Shown here: piece by piece, positions 9,800 to 18,320 of the stretch
How the letters are laid out: every line of letters starts with the position of its first letter
How positions within the stretch are numbered: position 1 is the first letter of the stretch
NCBI RefSeq assembly: GCF_900091475.1
Contig: NZ_FMIB01000002.1
Coordinates: 4,216,001 to 4,280,000, forward strand
Direction of reading: 5' to 3'
Length of the DNA: 64,000 nucleotides
DNA from: Micromonospora chersina
GTDB lineage: Bacteria > Actinomycetota > Actinomycetes > Mycobacteriales > Micromonosporaceae
Notes under the pieces: generated by a model
Told to the model about the DNA's origin: nothing
Seen by the model: the letters and a program-made list of their open reading frames with translations, nothing else
Database searches by the model: none
Position numbers and translations under genes: made by a program

Positions 9800-9832
9800 A
9801 CCGGCCCCCAGCACCAGGTGCTGAGGGCCGGT
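9800..9832. terminator. Bidirectional terminator hairpin
   Basis: The segment from ACCGGCCC to GGGCCGGT folds into a long hairpin with one mismatch and the inner stem CAGCACC/GGTGCTG. It lies between convergent genes ending at 9759 and 9846. Confidence 0.7.
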
Positions 9833-9845
9833 GGAGGTCCGCGGC

Positions 9846-11009
9846 TCAGGGGACGTAGGCGAGAAGCCTCATGGCCCGTACCGGAGCGGACTCGGTGACC
9901 GTGCCGAGCGGCGTGAAGCTGCTGTCCAGCACGGTGATGCCCGCCGCCCGCTTGACGATGACCTTGTTGTCGACCGTGAACATGATGCTGCGGATGTCAC
10001 CGCTGCCCGGCAGGTCGACCACCTTGCTCGTGGTGGTGTCGACCACCGCGAAACTGTCGTCGTGGCGGGACGGGTCGGTGCCTTCCCAACCGACAGACAC
10101 GTAGCGGCCGTCCAGCGAGACGCTTCGGGCCTCCCAGCCACCCCAGTGCGCGGCCTCCTCCTGCGGCGGCGTGTAGGTGTACTCGTAGGTCCGCTCCCCA
10201 TCGGTAACGAACGGCTTGTAGCTCTTGTCCTCCGTCGACACGGCCATCCACGTCCCGTCCGCGGACCAGACGCGGCTGTCCGCCATGTCGTCAGTTCGGC
10301 CAGCCGGCCTCTCCAGGCTCGGGTCACCGTTGATCCGCCTGTTGGCCGCCACGTCGATCAGCACCGGCTCGCGGGTCTTCTTGTGCACCAACAGCTGGCC
10401 GCTGTTCTTCCAGACGAGCGGCCTGGTGCCGAGGCAGTTGACGTCGTCCAGGAGCCTGGTCGCACCCGGCTTCCCGATCGTGGCGGCCAGGAGCACACCA
10501 CTGGTGCCGTTGTCGGTGCTGTTCTGCACCCAGGCCACCCGCTTGCCGTCCGGGGAGATGGTGATGGTGTTCGGCTCGCATCCGTACCTGGCGTACGAAA
10601 TCTGGTGGACCACCTGGTCGGAGCCGGACCGGACCGCGTGGATCCGCGCCCTGGTGTCCGTCATCTCCAGGTAGTACCGGGTGCCGGGGAGAACGGCCGG
10701 CGGTCGTGCCGGGCTTCCTGTGGGCGAGGTGGTCGCCGACCGCTCCGGCGTCGGGGTGACCTCGACCGGAGGCGCGGTGGTGGTCACCGACGGGCCGGCC
10801 GGGGCGGGCGCCGGACCCTGGCCGTTGGGGCGGATGGCGAGGGCGGTGCCGGTCGCGGCCGCCAGCACCACGAGGGCGGCGGCCGAGGTGGCGACGGCAC
10901 GCTGGATGCCGAGCCGGCGGGACGTACGCAGGGCGCGGTCCCGCAGGTCCACCGGGGTGACCTCCTCGGCCAGCCCGGCCAGGTCGAGTCGAAGGCGATC
11001 CTGGTTCAT
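9846..11009 (-). CDS. Membrane protein with TolB/WD40-like propeller, coupled to an ECF sigma factor
   Basis: The protein has 387 residues. The cytoplasmic N-terminus (MNQDRLRLDLAGLAEEVTPV) is followed by a membrane helix near residues 40-62 and a Pro/Thr linker. A propeller-like domain contains ITISPDGKRVAWVQN, VWSADGTWMAVS and SVSLDGRYVSVGW. The ATG at 11009 overlaps the sigma-factor stop as ATGA, so translation is coupled. Position and topology suggest an anti-sigma or signal-sensing partner, but no zinc-binding anti-sigma motif (HxxxCxxC) is present. The role is therefore inferred from context only. Confidence 0.72.
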   Translation of the reverse strand: MNQDRLRLDLAGLAEEVTPVDLRDRALRTSRRLGIQRAVATSAAALVVLAAATGTALAIRPNGQGPAPAPAGPSVTTTAPPVEVTPTPERSATTSPTGSPARPPAVLPGTRYYLEMTDTRARIHAVRSGSDQVVHQISYARYGCEPNTITISPDGKRVAWVQNSTDNGTSGVLLAATIGKPGATRLLDDVNCLGTRPLVWKNSGQLLVHKKTREPVLIDVAANRRINGDPSLERPAGRTDDMADSRVWSADGTWMAVSTEDKSYKPFVTDGERTYEYTYTPPQEEAAHWGGWEARSVSLDGRYVSVGWEGTDPSRHDDSFAVVDTTTSKVVDLPGSGDIRSIMFTVDNKVIVKRAAGITVLDSSFTPLGTVTESAPVRAMRLLAYVP

Positions 11010-11536
11010 CGGGCGCTTCCTTCCGTGACGTAGAGCTGGGCGAGTTCCGGGGCGACGGTGCGCAACTTGGCCAGGGCCTTCGAGGTCTGGCTCTTGACGG
11101 TGCCGACGGTGACGCCGAGCAGGTCGGCGGCCTCGGTCTCGGTGCGGTCCTCGAAGAACCGCAGCACCAGCACGGCCCGCTGCTTGGCGGAGAGCTTCGC
11201 CAGCGCGGCCCGGAGGGTCAGCCGGAGCGTGGTCTGCTGGGCGTGGTCGGGAGCCGAGTCGCCTCCGCGCGGCTCGGGCAGATCGCCCGGCATCGACTCG
11301 GCCACCCGGCGGCGCCGCCACCAGGAGACCTGCAGGTGATACATGATCTTGCGGGTGTACGCCTCGGCGTTGCCGCTGTCGTGCAGCCGGCTCCACGAGC
11401 GGTGCGTCCGGGCCAGGGCGGACTGGACGAGGTCCTCGGCCAGGTGCTGGTCACCGGTCAGCAGGTAGGCCGACCGCAGTAAGGCGGGGGTACGGGTTCG
11501 CACGAACGAGTCGAACTCATTCAGGAGAGGGTCCAC
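11006..11536 (-). CDS. SigE-family ECF RNA polymerase sigma factor
   Basis: The protein has 176 residues. Region 2 covers about residues 10-75 (LLRSAYLLTGDQHLAEDLVQ, then YTRKIMYHLQVSWWRRRR) and region 4 about 110-165 (LSAKQRAVLVLRFFEDRTETEAADLLGVTVGTVKSQTSKAL). The pattern fits the actinobacterial SigE-type ECF subgroup, in which the adjacent gene often encodes a propeller or membrane regulator. The stop overlaps the next gene's ATG. The ATG at 11536 gives MDPLLNEFDSFV, a normal start for the family. The stimulus is unknown. Confidence 0.88.
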   Translation of the reverse strand: MDPLLNEFDSFVRTRTPALLRSAYLLTGDQHLAEDLVQSALARTHRSWSRLHDSGNAEAYTRKIMYHLQVSWWRRRRVAESMPGDLPEPRGGDSAPDHAQQTTLRLTLRAALAKLSAKQRAVLVLRFFEDRTETEAADLLGVTVGTVKSQTSKALAKLRTVAPELAQLYVTEGSAR

Positions 11537-11714
11537 ACGAGCCGATCCTTGGGGTCAGGTGGTGCATTCATCGTGACGCCCTCCCAGACGTCACCCCGCC
11601 ACGCCATGGTTGCCGGCGGGGTCACTGATTTTGAACAATCCCCTTCCGGTACGTCCGCAGCGAGGCACTGTTTCGGCGACCGTCGGTCGAGCTGATGAAG
11701 GAAGTGATGACCTC

Positions 11715-11909
11715 ATGGAGCTGATCGGCGCCACGTGGCGCAAGGCCACTCGAAGCGCTCAGAGCGACTGTGTCGAGGTGGCCGACAACCTGCCCGGCGT
11801 GGTAGGCGTCCGGGACAGCAAGGACCCCGCCGGCCCGGTCCTCACCTTCACCCCTGACGCCTGGCGCGCCTTCATCACCCACGCCTCCGAGGGCCGCGCG
11901 TCGCGGTGA
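11715..11909 (+). CDS. DUF397-domain small protein, orphan
   Basis: The protein has 64 residues and matches DUF397: WRKATRSAQSDCVEVADNL, then VVGVRDSKDPAGPVLTFTPDAWRAFI. In actinomycetes this family usually sits directly after an XRE/HTH regulator gene as a BldD-like or toxin/antitoxin-like pair. No HTH gene precedes it here: upstream is the divergent ECF sigma factor. The last 35 bp overlap the convergent methyltransferase gene. The start was set at the ATG preceding ELIGATWRK. Confidence 0.82.
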   Translation: MELIGATWRKATRSAQSDCVEVADNLPGVVGVRDSKDPAGPVLTFTPDAWRAFITHASEGRASR

Positions 11910-12660
11910 TCAGCACGGTGTGCTTGCGTACCCGGTAGGTGCCCTCGGCGTCGATGCGGGCCTGGACAAGATCGCGGACCGCCGCTTCCTGCCCGGCGGT
12001 GAGCGGTTGCTCGGCCATGCTGGCGAGGTAGTCGAGGACCGGTGCCACGGTGGGGATCTCCAGGTCGCAGGGGTAGCGCTCGACCGTGACGTCGGTGAAG
12101 TACGCCGCCACCCGGGCGGGTGCGGTCTCGGCGGTGACGTCGTTCTGGTGGAAGCCGATCACCAGGTCGGGCTGGCCGATGGCCGGGCCGATCGCGTTCA
12201 GTTCGGCGAGGTGGTCGCTGCCGTTGACCGCGGCGGCGAGCCGCCCACCGGGACGGAGCACGCGGGCGAACTCGCGCAGTGCGGCGACAGGTTCCTCCAG
12301 GTGGTAGAGCATGTGGTTGGCGATGACGGTGTCGAAGCTGGCGTCGGCGAACGGGAGCCGGGTGGCATCGCACCGCTCGACCCGGGCGCCGGGGACCTCG
12401 CGCAGCCGCGCGCACATCGCCGCCGAGAAGTCGGTCAGGGTGAGCCGCAGCCCTCGGCCGCGGTGGTCCACCTGGCTCCACAGCCGGCCCGTGCCGGCGC
12501 CCACCTCGAGGACGTCCCCGGTCAGCGGTAGCCGCTCGTCCAGCCAGGCGAACCAGCCCTGCGGGTTCGTGCCGTGGTCATGCAGGGCGATCCGGGCGGT
12601 GAGGTTGCCGGTGGTCGTCGCGTACTGGCTGACGGCCCGGGCCGACGGAGTGACGGTCAT
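11875..12660 (-). CDS. Class I SAM-dependent methyltransferase
   Basis: The protein has 261 residues. SAM motif I is DVLEVGAGTGRL near residue 50. The acidic ribose-binding strand follows as LRLTLTDFS, then RCDATRLPFADASFDTVIANHMLYH, typical of UbiE/Methyltransf_11 proteins, and RVLRPGGRLAAAVNG. The methyl acceptor cannot be inferred. The C-terminus ends in VRKHTVLITATRGPRRRG. The gene overlaps the convergent DUF397 gene by 35 bp. Confidence 0.88.
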   Translation of the reverse strand: MTVTPSARAVSQYATTTGNLTARIALHDHGTNPQGWFAWLDERLPLTGDVLEVGAGTGRLWSQVDHRGRGLRLTLTDFSAAMCARLREVPGARVERCDATRLPFADASFDTVIANHMLYHLEEPVAALREFARVLRPGGRLAAAVNGSDHLAELNAIGPAIGQPDLVIGFHQNDVTAETAPARVAAYFTDVTVERYPCDLEIPTVAPVLDYLASMAEQPLTAGQEAAVRDLVQARIDAEGTYRVRKHTVLITATRGPRRRG

Positions 12661-12688
12661 GACGGGAGCCTAGGCCGCTCGCCGCTGT

Positions 12689-13063
12689 TCAGAGGTACAG
12701 GCAGAACGGGTGGCCGGCCGGGTCGAGGTGGACGCGGACGTCGTCCTGGGGCTGGAAGTCCGCCACCGTGGCGCCCAGGGACACCGCGTACGCCGACGCC
12801 GCGTCGAGGTCGTCGACCTTGATGTCGAGGTGCGCCATCATCCGCGGATCTCCCGGGCCGGCCGGCCAGACCGGCCGCACGTACGCCGGCTCGGTCTGGA
12901 ATGCCAGCCCGGCACCCCCACCAGACGCGGCCAGGACGACCCAGTCCGGCTCGTCCTCGTCGCGGGACCAGCCGAGCAGCCGTTCGTAGAACCCGGCCAG
13001 CTCCCGCGCGTCGGGCGCGTCCAGGACTGTCGTCGTCAGCGTCATCCGCGGCCTCTCATCCAT
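12689..13063 (-). CDS. VOC (glyoxalase/bleomycin-resistance-like) protein
   Basis: The protein has 124 residues. It has a betaalphabetabetabeta fold pattern: [26 protein letters not shown], then [23 protein letters not shown] and [13 protein letters not shown], carrying the usual His/Glu metal-ligand positions. The ATG at 13063 has GGAGGA 5-6 bases upstream; a second ATG at 13045 is possible. It is divergent from proS. The family covers isomerases, dioxygenases and drug-binding proteins, and no specific role is assigned. Confidence 0.82.
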   Translation of the reverse strand: MDERPRMTLTTTVLDAPDARELAGFYERLLGWSRDEDEPDWVVLAASGGGAGLAFQTEPAYVRPVWPAGPGDPRMMAHLDIKVDDLDAASAYAVSLGATVADFQPQDDVRVHLDPAGHPFCLYL

Positions 13064-13155
13064 GTTCTTCCTCCTACCCCACACGACGGCATCCTCCACC
13101 CCGGACAGTGGCGAATCCGATCGCCTGCCGGGTCGGTCCGCCGTACGCTGCGGCA

Positions 13156-14925
13156 ATGCTGCTGCGCATGTCGACCCTGCTGCTCCGGACCCTGCGCGAG
13201 GACCCGGCCGACGCCGAGGTGCCGAGCCACCGGCTCCTGCTCCGCGCCGGCTACGTACGCCGCGCCGCACCGGGCGGCTACACCTGGCTGCCGCTGGGCA
13301 AGCTGGTGCTGGACCGGGTGACCGAGATCGTCCGCGCCGAGATGGCGGCGATCGGCGACCAGGAGGTGCACTTCCCGGCGCTGCTGCCGGCGGAGCCGTA
13401 CCGGACCAGCGGGCGGTGGACGGAGTACGGCGACGACATCTTCACCCTCGAAGACCGGAAGGGCGCCGAGCACCTGCTCGCCCCGACCCACGAGGAGATG
13501 GCCGCGCTGCTGGTGAAGGACCTGTTCAGCTCGTACCGGGACTTCCCGGTGACGCTGTTCCAGATCCAGACGAAGTTCCGGGACGAGGCGCGGCCCCGGG
13601 CCGGGCTGCTGCGCGGGCGCGAGTTCCTCATGAAGGACGCCTACTCGTTCGACCTGGACGAGGCGGGGCTCCAGGCCGCCTACGACCGGCACCGCGACGC
13701 GTACCAGCGGATCTTCACCCGGCTCGGGCTGGACTTCACCGTGGTGCGCGCGATGTCCGGGGCGATGGGCGGCTCGGCGTCGGAGGAGTTCCTGGCCGCC
13801 ACGCCGGTCGGCGAGGACACCTACGTCGGCTGCACCACCTGCGACTACGCCGCCAACACGGAGGCCGTGGTGACCCGCGCGCCGGCGGCCGGCGACCCGG
13901 ACGCGCACCCGGCCCTGGAGGTGCACGACACCCCGGAGACGCCGACCATCGCGTCCCTTGTCGACCTGGCCAACGCCCGCGCGCTCGGCGGCCGGACCGG
14001 CTGGACCGCCGCGGACACCTTGAAGAACGTCGTCCTGGCCGTGCGCCGGCCCGGTGCCGAGCAGGCGGAGCTGCTGGTGATCGGCCTGCCGGGGGACCGG
14101 GAGGTGGACCTGAAGCGGGTCGAGGCGGCGCTGCACCCGGCCACCGTGACGGTCTTCGAGGACTGGGCGGCGCATCCGGAGCTGGTCCGCGGCTATCTGG
14201 GGCCGCAGATCCTGGCGAAGCACGGGGTCCGCTACCTGGTCGACCCGCGGGTGGTCACCGGCACCGCCTGGTTGACCGGGGCGAACGAGCCGGGCCGGCA
14301 CGCCACCGACGTGGTGTGCGGGCGCGACTTCGTGCCGGACGGCACCATCGAGGCGGCCGAGGTGCGCCCGGGCGACAGCTGCCCGGCCTGCGGCGACGGG
14401 GAGCTGACCATGCGACGCGGCATCGAGGTGGGCCACATCTTCCAGCTCGGCCGCCGGTTCACCGATGCCTTCGCGGTCGACGTGCTCGGCCCGGAGGGCA
14501 AGCCGGTCCGGCCGACCATGGGCTGCTACGGCATTGGCGTCTCACGGGCCGTCGCGTCGGTGGCCGAGCAGCACCACGACGACCGGGGGCTGGTGTGGCC
14601 GGCCGAGGTCGCGCCGTGCGACGTACACCTCGTGGCGGCCGGGAAGGGTCCGCAGCTCGACGCGGCGCTGGACCTCGGCGGGCGCCTCTCCGCGGCGGGC
14701 CTGCGGGTGCTGGTCGACGACCGCACCCACGTCTCGGCCGGGGTGAAGTTCACCGACGCGGAGCTGATCGGCATCCCGCGCGCCGTCGTGGTCGGTCGCC
14801 GCCTGGCCGAGGGGTACGTCGAGCTGCGCGACCGGGCCTCCGGCGAGCGGATCGAGTTGCCGGTGGACGGCCTGGTCGAGCGCCTGCTCGACGAGGCGCG
14901 CGGGGCGCGCCGCGGCGGGGTGTAG
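13156..14925 (+). CDS. proS: Prolyl-tRNA synthetase, bacterial type
   Basis: The protein has 589 residues, the length of bacterial ProRS with an editing insertion. The class II catalytic core includes motif 1 around [15 protein letters not shown], motif 2 as [25 protein letters not shown] and motif 3 as [21 protein letters not shown]. The INS editing domain lies between about residues 220 and 400. The C-terminal anticodon-binding domain begins near [12 protein letters not shown]. The ATG at 13156 gives [16 protein letters not shown]; the ATG at 13168 matches the more common [11 protein letters not shown] start. It charges tRNA-Pro in the cytoplasm. Downstream genes are not obviously linked. 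Confidence 0.96.
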   Translation: MLLRMSTLLLRTLREDPADAEVPSHRLLLRAGYVRRAAPGGYTWLPLGKLVLDRVTEIVRAEMAAIGDQEVHFPALLPAEPYRTSGRWTEYGDDIFTLEDRKGAEHLLAPTHEEMAALLVKDLFSSYRDFPVTLFQIQTKFRDEARPRAGLLRGREFLMKDAYSFDLDEAGLQAAYDRHRDAYQRIFTRLGLDFTVVRAMSGAMGGSASEEFLAATPVGEDTYVGCTTCDYAANTEAVVTRAPAAGDPDAHPALEVHDTPETPTIASLVDLANARALGGRTGWTAADTLKNVVLAVRRPGAEQAELLVIGLPGDREVDLKRVEAALHPATVTVFEDWAAHPELVRGYLGPQILAKHGVRYLVDPRVVTGTAWLTGANEPGRHATDVVCGRDFVPDGTIEAAEVRPGDSCPACGDGELTMRRGIEVGHIFQLGRRFTDAFAVDVLGPEGKPVRPTMGCYGIGVSRAVASVAEQHHDDRGLVWPAEVAPCDVHLVAAGKGPQLDAALDLGGRLSAAGLRVLVDDRTHVSAGVKFTDAELIGIPRAVVVGRRLAEGYVELRDRASGERIELPVDGLVERLLDEARGARRGGV

Positions 14926-14980
14926 CGGACGCGCCACGGGGTACCGCAGTCGGATCGACCGAGGTGTTTCGGAGGCTCTC

Positions 14981-15400
14981 ATGTACCGGGTCAGTGACGT
15001 GATGACCAAGCAGGTGGTCTACCTGCCCGCGGAGACTCCCCTGGACGAGGCGGCCAGGGTGATGAAGGAGTCCGACATCGGCGACGTGGTGGTCACCGAC
15101 GGGGCCACCCTCGCCGGCATGCTGACCGACCGCGACATCGTGGTCCGGGCGGTGGCCGAGCGGGCCGACCCGACGAGCACGACGATCGGTTCGATCGTCA
15201 CCCGCGAGGTGGTGATGATCGAGCAGCACTGCACCGCGGGCGAGGCGGCCGCGCTGATGCGCGAGCGCAACATCCGGCGGGTGCTGGTCTGCGACAACGA
15301 GCGCAAGCTGGTGGGCATCGTCTCCCTCGGCGACCTGGCGATGCAGCTCGACCCGAACTCCGCGCTGAGCGACATCAGCGAGGCCGCCCCGAACCTGTGA
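14981..15400 (+). CDS. CBS-pair domain protein
   Basis: The protein has 139 residues and consists of one CBS pair. CBS1 is VVYLPAETPLDEAARVMKESDIGDVVVTDGATLAGMLTDRDIVVRAV. CBS2 is VVMIEQHCTAGEAAALMRERNIRRVLVCDNERKLVGIVSLGDLA. CBS pairs bind adenine nucleotides, but this stand-alone form has no known effector. The ATG at 14981 has GGAGG 7 bases upstream. A second CBS-pair gene of the same architecture lies at 26356-26781. Confidence 0.9.
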   Translation: MYRVSDVMTKQVVYLPAETPLDEAARVMKESDIGDVVVTDGATLAGMLTDRDIVVRAVAERADPTSTTIGSIVTREVVMIEQHCTAGEAAALMRERNIRRVLVCDNERKLVGIVSLGDLAMQLDPNSALSDISEAAPNL

Positions 15401-15404
15401 AAGC

Positions 15405-15452
15405 AGGGGCCCCTTCTTAACGCCTGCGGTAGAGGAGGGGCCCCTTCTTAAC
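15405..15452. repeat. Two tandem copies of AGGGGCCCCTTCTTAAC
   Basis: The 17-bp sequence occurs at 15405-15421 and again at 15436-15452, 31 bp apart, in the gap between the CBS and SufE genes. Each copy contains GGGGCCCC, so each can form a small hairpin. It resembles an intergenic repeat type I associate with Micromonosporaceae, but no other copy was noticed in this window. Confidence 0.65.
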
Positions 15453-15497
15453 CGGCCGGCTCGGACGGCGACGCTGCGCTGCGGATAGCCTCGGGGA

Positions 15498-15923
15498 ATG
15501 TCCGAGATGCCGAGCAAGCTGGCCGAGATCGTCGACGAGTTCGCCGCCGCCCCACGTGACCTGGTGCTGGAGATGCTGCTGGAGTTCTCCGACGTGATCC
15601 CGCCGCTGCCCGAGGGCGTGGACCGGGAGGACCTGGAGCAGGTCCCGGAGTGCCAGACCGCGTTCTTCCTGCGCGCCGAGGTCAACCCGGACAAGACGGT
15701 GAGCACGATCTTCGACTGCCCGCCGGAGGCGCCGACCACCCGGGCGTTCGCCGGCATCCTGGCGGAGGGGCTGGCCGGGGCCAGCGCCGAGGAGGTGCTG
15801 GCCGTGCCGGACGACCTCTACCAGCGGATGGGCCTGGCCCAGGCGATCAGCCCGCTACGCGTACGCGGGGGCACGGCCATTCTGGCGCGGTTGAAGCGCC
15901 AGGTCCGGGAACAGATCTCCTGA
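15498..15923 (+). CDS. sufE: SufE-family cysteine desulfuration protein
   Basis: The protein has 141 residues with the SufE fold signature: PSKLAEIVDEFAAAPRDLVLEMLLEFSD at the start, the sulfur-acceptor loop VPECQTAFFL with Cys52, and LSPLR-like ISPLRVRGGTAILARLKRQV near the end. SufE accepts sulfur from the desulfurase SufS and enhances Fe-S assembly. No suf cluster is present. In many actinobacteria SufE is paired with a rhodanese; the rhodanese in this window is far away at 1076-1978. The FrnE-type gene follows after 20 bp. Confidence 0.9.
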   Translation: MSEMPSKLAEIVDEFAAAPRDLVLEMLLEFSDVIPPLPEGVDREDLEQVPECQTAFFLRAEVNPDKTVSTIFDCPPEAPTTRAFAGILAEGLAGASAEEVLAVPDDLYQRMGLAQAISPLRVRGGTAILARLKRQVREQIS

Positions 15924-15943
15924 TCGACGGGTTGTCGCTGGTC

Positions 15944-16576
15944 ATGGAGATCGAGATCTACGCCGACGTGGTCTGCCCCTGGTGCTGGATCGGCAAGCGC
16001 CGGCTGGAGCAGGCCCTCGCGGGCTACGACGGCGAGGCGACCGTCCGGTTCCGGCCGTTCCAACTCGACCCGACGCCGGTGACCGAGCCGAAGCCGCTCA
16101 TCGAGGCGCTGGGCGCGAAGTTCGGCGGCCGCGACAAGGCCGAGGGCATGGCCGCCCACGTCACCCAGGTCGCCAAGGGCGCGGGGATCGACATGCGGTT
16201 CGACCGCGCGGTGGCCGCGAACACCTTCGAGGCGCACCGGCTGGTCCGGTTCGCCACCGAGCGGGGCCGGGCCGCCGAGCTGGTCGAGCGGCTCTACCGG
16301 GCGCACTTCCAGGACGGGATCGACGTCGGGTCGACCGACGCGCTGGCGAAGCTCGCCGGCGAGGTGGGCCTGGACGAGGCCGAGGCCCGGGACTACCTGG
16401 AGTCGAACCTCGGCCGGCGGGAGGTGGCCGCGGACCTGAGCGCCGCACACCAGCTCGGCGTCTCCAGCGTGCCGACCTTCGTGCTGGCCGGCAAGTACGC
16501 CGTGACCGGCGCCCAGGAGCCGGAGACCCTGCTGGCCGCCCTGCACGAGGTGGCGCAGCGCGAAGCCGCCGCGTGA
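15944..16576 (+). CDS. DsbA-family (FrnE-type) thiol oxidoreductase
   Basis: The protein has 210 residues. The thioredoxin-fold active site is VVCPWCWIGKRRL with CPWC at residues 11-14. A helical insertion follows and then the cis-Pro loop SSVPTFVLAGKYAVTGAQ. There is no signal peptide, so it is cytoplasmic, as FrnE proteins are. FrnE members act as disulfide isomerase/oxidoreductases linked to stress or polyketide tailoring. The ATG at 15944 starts directly at the first strand, MEIEIYADVVC. A parS-like site begins one base after its stop codon. Confidence 0.9.
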   Translation: MEIEIYADVVCPWCWIGKRRLEQALAGYDGEATVRFRPFQLDPTPVTEPKPLIEALGAKFGGRDKAEGMAAHVTQVAKGAGIDMRFDRAVAANTFEAHRLVRFATERGRAAELVERLYRAHFQDGIDVGSTDALAKLAGEVGLDEAEARDYLESNLGRREVAADLSAAHQLGVSSVPTFVLAGKYAVTGAQEPETLLAALHEVAQREAAA

Positions 16577-16592
16577 TGTTTCACGTGGAACA
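16577..16592. promoter_or_regulatory. parS-like site with one mismatch (outlying)
   Basis: TGTTTCACGTGGAACA matches the 16-bp ParB target TGTTTCACGTGAAACA at 15 of 16 positions. It lies between the FrnE-type stop and the convergent YbaK gene, about 39 kb from the main parS cluster. One arm base is changed, so ParB affinity may be lower. Confidence 0.75.
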
Positions 16593-16612
16593 AGATCGAT
16601 GCGAGTGATGGC

Positions 16613-17164
16613 CTAGGCCGGTCGGGCCAGGTCCTCCACCACAGTTGCCCCGGGCAGGGCGCCCAGCGCCGGCCCGGGCAACGCGATCTTGCTGTGCCGT
16701 ACGCCGGACCCGATGATCACGTGCGGCACGGCGATCACCCGCGAGTCGACAAGGATCGGCCAGTCCTCGGGGAGCCCGATCGGGGTGATCCCGCCGTACT
16801 CCATCCCGGTCAGCTCGACCGCGTCGGCCATCGGCGCGAAGCTCGCCTTGCGCACGTCGAGCATCCGGCGGACCACGCCGTTCACGTCGGCGCGGGTGGT
16901 GGCGAGCACCATGCAGGCCGCGTACCGGATCTCGCCGCCCCGCTTGCCGGCGACCACCACGCAGTTGGCCGACTCCTCCAGCCCCACCTCGTACGCCGCG
17001 CAGAACGCCGCCGTGTCGGCCAGCTCGGCGTCGATCGGGGCGACCAGCACGTCGTCCACGTCCACCGGCGCCTCGGCCGGCCACCGCTCGATCGCCGCGG
17101 CGACCGGCGCCGCCAGCAGGTCCAGCCGGGTACGGGCGGGCTCGGTCTTCAGCGTCCCCATCAC
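16613..17164 (-). CDS. YbaK/EbsC-type aminoacyl-tRNA deacylase-like protein
   Basis: The protein has 183 residues. It has the YbaK fold: ANCVVVAGKRGGEIRYAACMVLATTRADVNGVVRRMLDVRKASFA, then EYGGITPIGLPEDWPILVDSRV and VIIGSGVRHSKIALPG. The GGITPIG loop and the Lys of the RKASFA motif mark the Cys-tRNA(Pro) deacylase superfamily. It may hydrolyse mischarged tRNA-Pro, complementing proS encoded 2 kb away. There are two adjacent ATGs and an in-frame GTG at 17167, so the exact start is uncertain by one or two codons. Confidence 0.85.
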   Translation of the reverse strand: MMGTLKTEPARTRLDLLAAPVAAAIERWPAEAPVDVDDVLVAPIDAELADTAAFCAAYEVGLEESANCVVVAGKRGGEIRYAACMVLATTRADVNGVVRRMLDVRKASFAPMADAVELTGMEYGGITPIGLPEDWPILVDSRVIAVPHVIIGSGVRHSKIALPGPALGALPGATVVEDLARPA

Positions 17165-17232
17165 GGGTGCGATCCTCGCACCCGCCGGGCGGCGCCGCTC
17201 GCCGACGTCCCGGCCGGCCCGGATGCCGGACG

Positions 17233-17427
17233 TCAGCTGCCGGTGAGGAAGGCGTTCTCGCGGGCGAAGGTGCGGTCCTGGTGGGCCGCCAGCTCCTCGG
17301 CCCGCACCTGGTTGACGCGGTGGGTCTCCACGTCCTCGATGCCGTGCCGGACCCCGAGCCGGATCACGCCGTAGAGGAAGACGAAGCCGAAGACGTACAG
17401 GATCACGGTGGTGACGAAGACCAGCAT
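17233..17427 (-). CDS. Small single-pass membrane protein, unknown
   Basis: The protein has 64 residues. One membrane helix (VTTVILYVFGFVFLYGVIRL, about residues 4-25) is followed by a charged cytoplasmic tail ending in RENAFLTGS. No family is recognised. The start ATG at 17427 puts the helix right at the N-terminus. It lies between the YbaK and epimerase genes on the same strand as both. Confidence 0.6.
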   Translation of the reverse strand: MLVFVTTVILYVFGFVFLYGVIRLGVRHGIEDVETHRVNQVRAEELAAHQDRTFARENAFLTGS

Positions 17428-17464
17428 GCGGCCACGGTAGGGCGGCCCGGAACCGCAGAAGGTT

Positions 17465-18244
17465 TCATCTCCGGCCGGTTCCCCCGTACGTGTCGGCCAG
17501 GTGGTCGGCCCAGGTGCGGGTGCCGGTCGGCGTGGCGGTGGTGGTGAGCCCGCCGGCACGCAACTCGCGGCCGAGCCGCCCTGGGATCCGGACCGGCAGG
17601 AGTGGGCGTCGCGATCCTCTGGCCGCGCGCCAGGCGCGGACCGCCTCGTCGTAGCGCAGCACCTCCGGGCCGCCGAACTCCTCGATCCGGCCGGTCGGGC
17701 CGGCGGCCAGCATCGCGGTGAGCCGGCCCGCCACCTCGCCGGGGTCGACCGGCTGGGCGAGCACCGCCCGGTCCCCGACCACCGGGCCGAGCCGGCTCGC
17801 GGACCGCAGCAGCTCGTCCAGGAACTCCGGGAACTGCGTCGCCCGCAGCACGCTCCACGGCACCGGCCCGGCCGCCACCACCTGCTCGGCCGCCAGCTTG
17901 TGCCGGTAGTAGCCGAGCGGCACGCGGTCGACGCCGACGATCGAGACGTACACGAGGTGGCCCACCCCGGCGTGCCCGGCGGCCAGCACCAGCCGGCGGG
18001 TGCCCAGCACGTCGATCTGGTGGGTGCGCCGGTCGGGCGAGGAGGCCAGGTGCAGCACCGCCTCGACCCCGTCGACCGCCGCGGCCAGCCCCTCACCGGT
18101 GGCCAGGTCGGCCGCCACCCACTCCACACCCGCGTCGCTCCGGGCCCGGCGGCTCACCGCTCGCACGGTGTGCCCCTCGTCGCGCAGCCGCGGCAGCGCC
18201 ACCCGTCCGAGCCGTCCGGTCGCCCCGGTCACCAGCACCCGCAC
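17465..18244 (-). CDS. NAD(P)-binding SDR/NmrA-like oxidoreductase
   Basis: The protein has 259 residues. The N-terminal glycine motif is VLVTGATGRLGR and the next segment carries RRARSD, favouring NADP. VLHLASSPDRR and VYVSIVGVDRVPLGYYRHKLAAEQVV match atypical extended SDRs of the NmrA/YwnB type, in which the Tyr-x-x-x-Lys-like YRHK is partial. The GTG at 18244 was chosen because AAGGAGG lies 6 bases upstream. The substrate is unknown and the protein is cytoplasmic. Confidence 0.82.
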   Translation of the reverse strand: MRVLVTGATGRLGRVALPRLRDEGHTVRAVSRRARSDAGVEWVAADLATGEGLAAAVDGVEAVLHLASSPDRRTHQIDVLGTRRLVLAAGHAGVGHLVYVSIVGVDRVPLGYYRHKLAAEQVVAAGPVPWSVLRATQFPEFLDELLRSASRLGPVVGDRAVLAQPVDPGEVAGRLTAMLAAGPTGRIEEFGGPEVLRYDEAVRAWRAARGSRRPLLPVRIPGRLGRELRAGGLTTTATPTGTRTWADHLADTYGGTGRR

Positions 18245-18320
18245 AGCGTCCTCCTTCTCCACGCACTCACACCCCCGTCGACGGGGACCCCCGGCCCGAC
18301 GTGACCGGCTGTGCGCCGGT

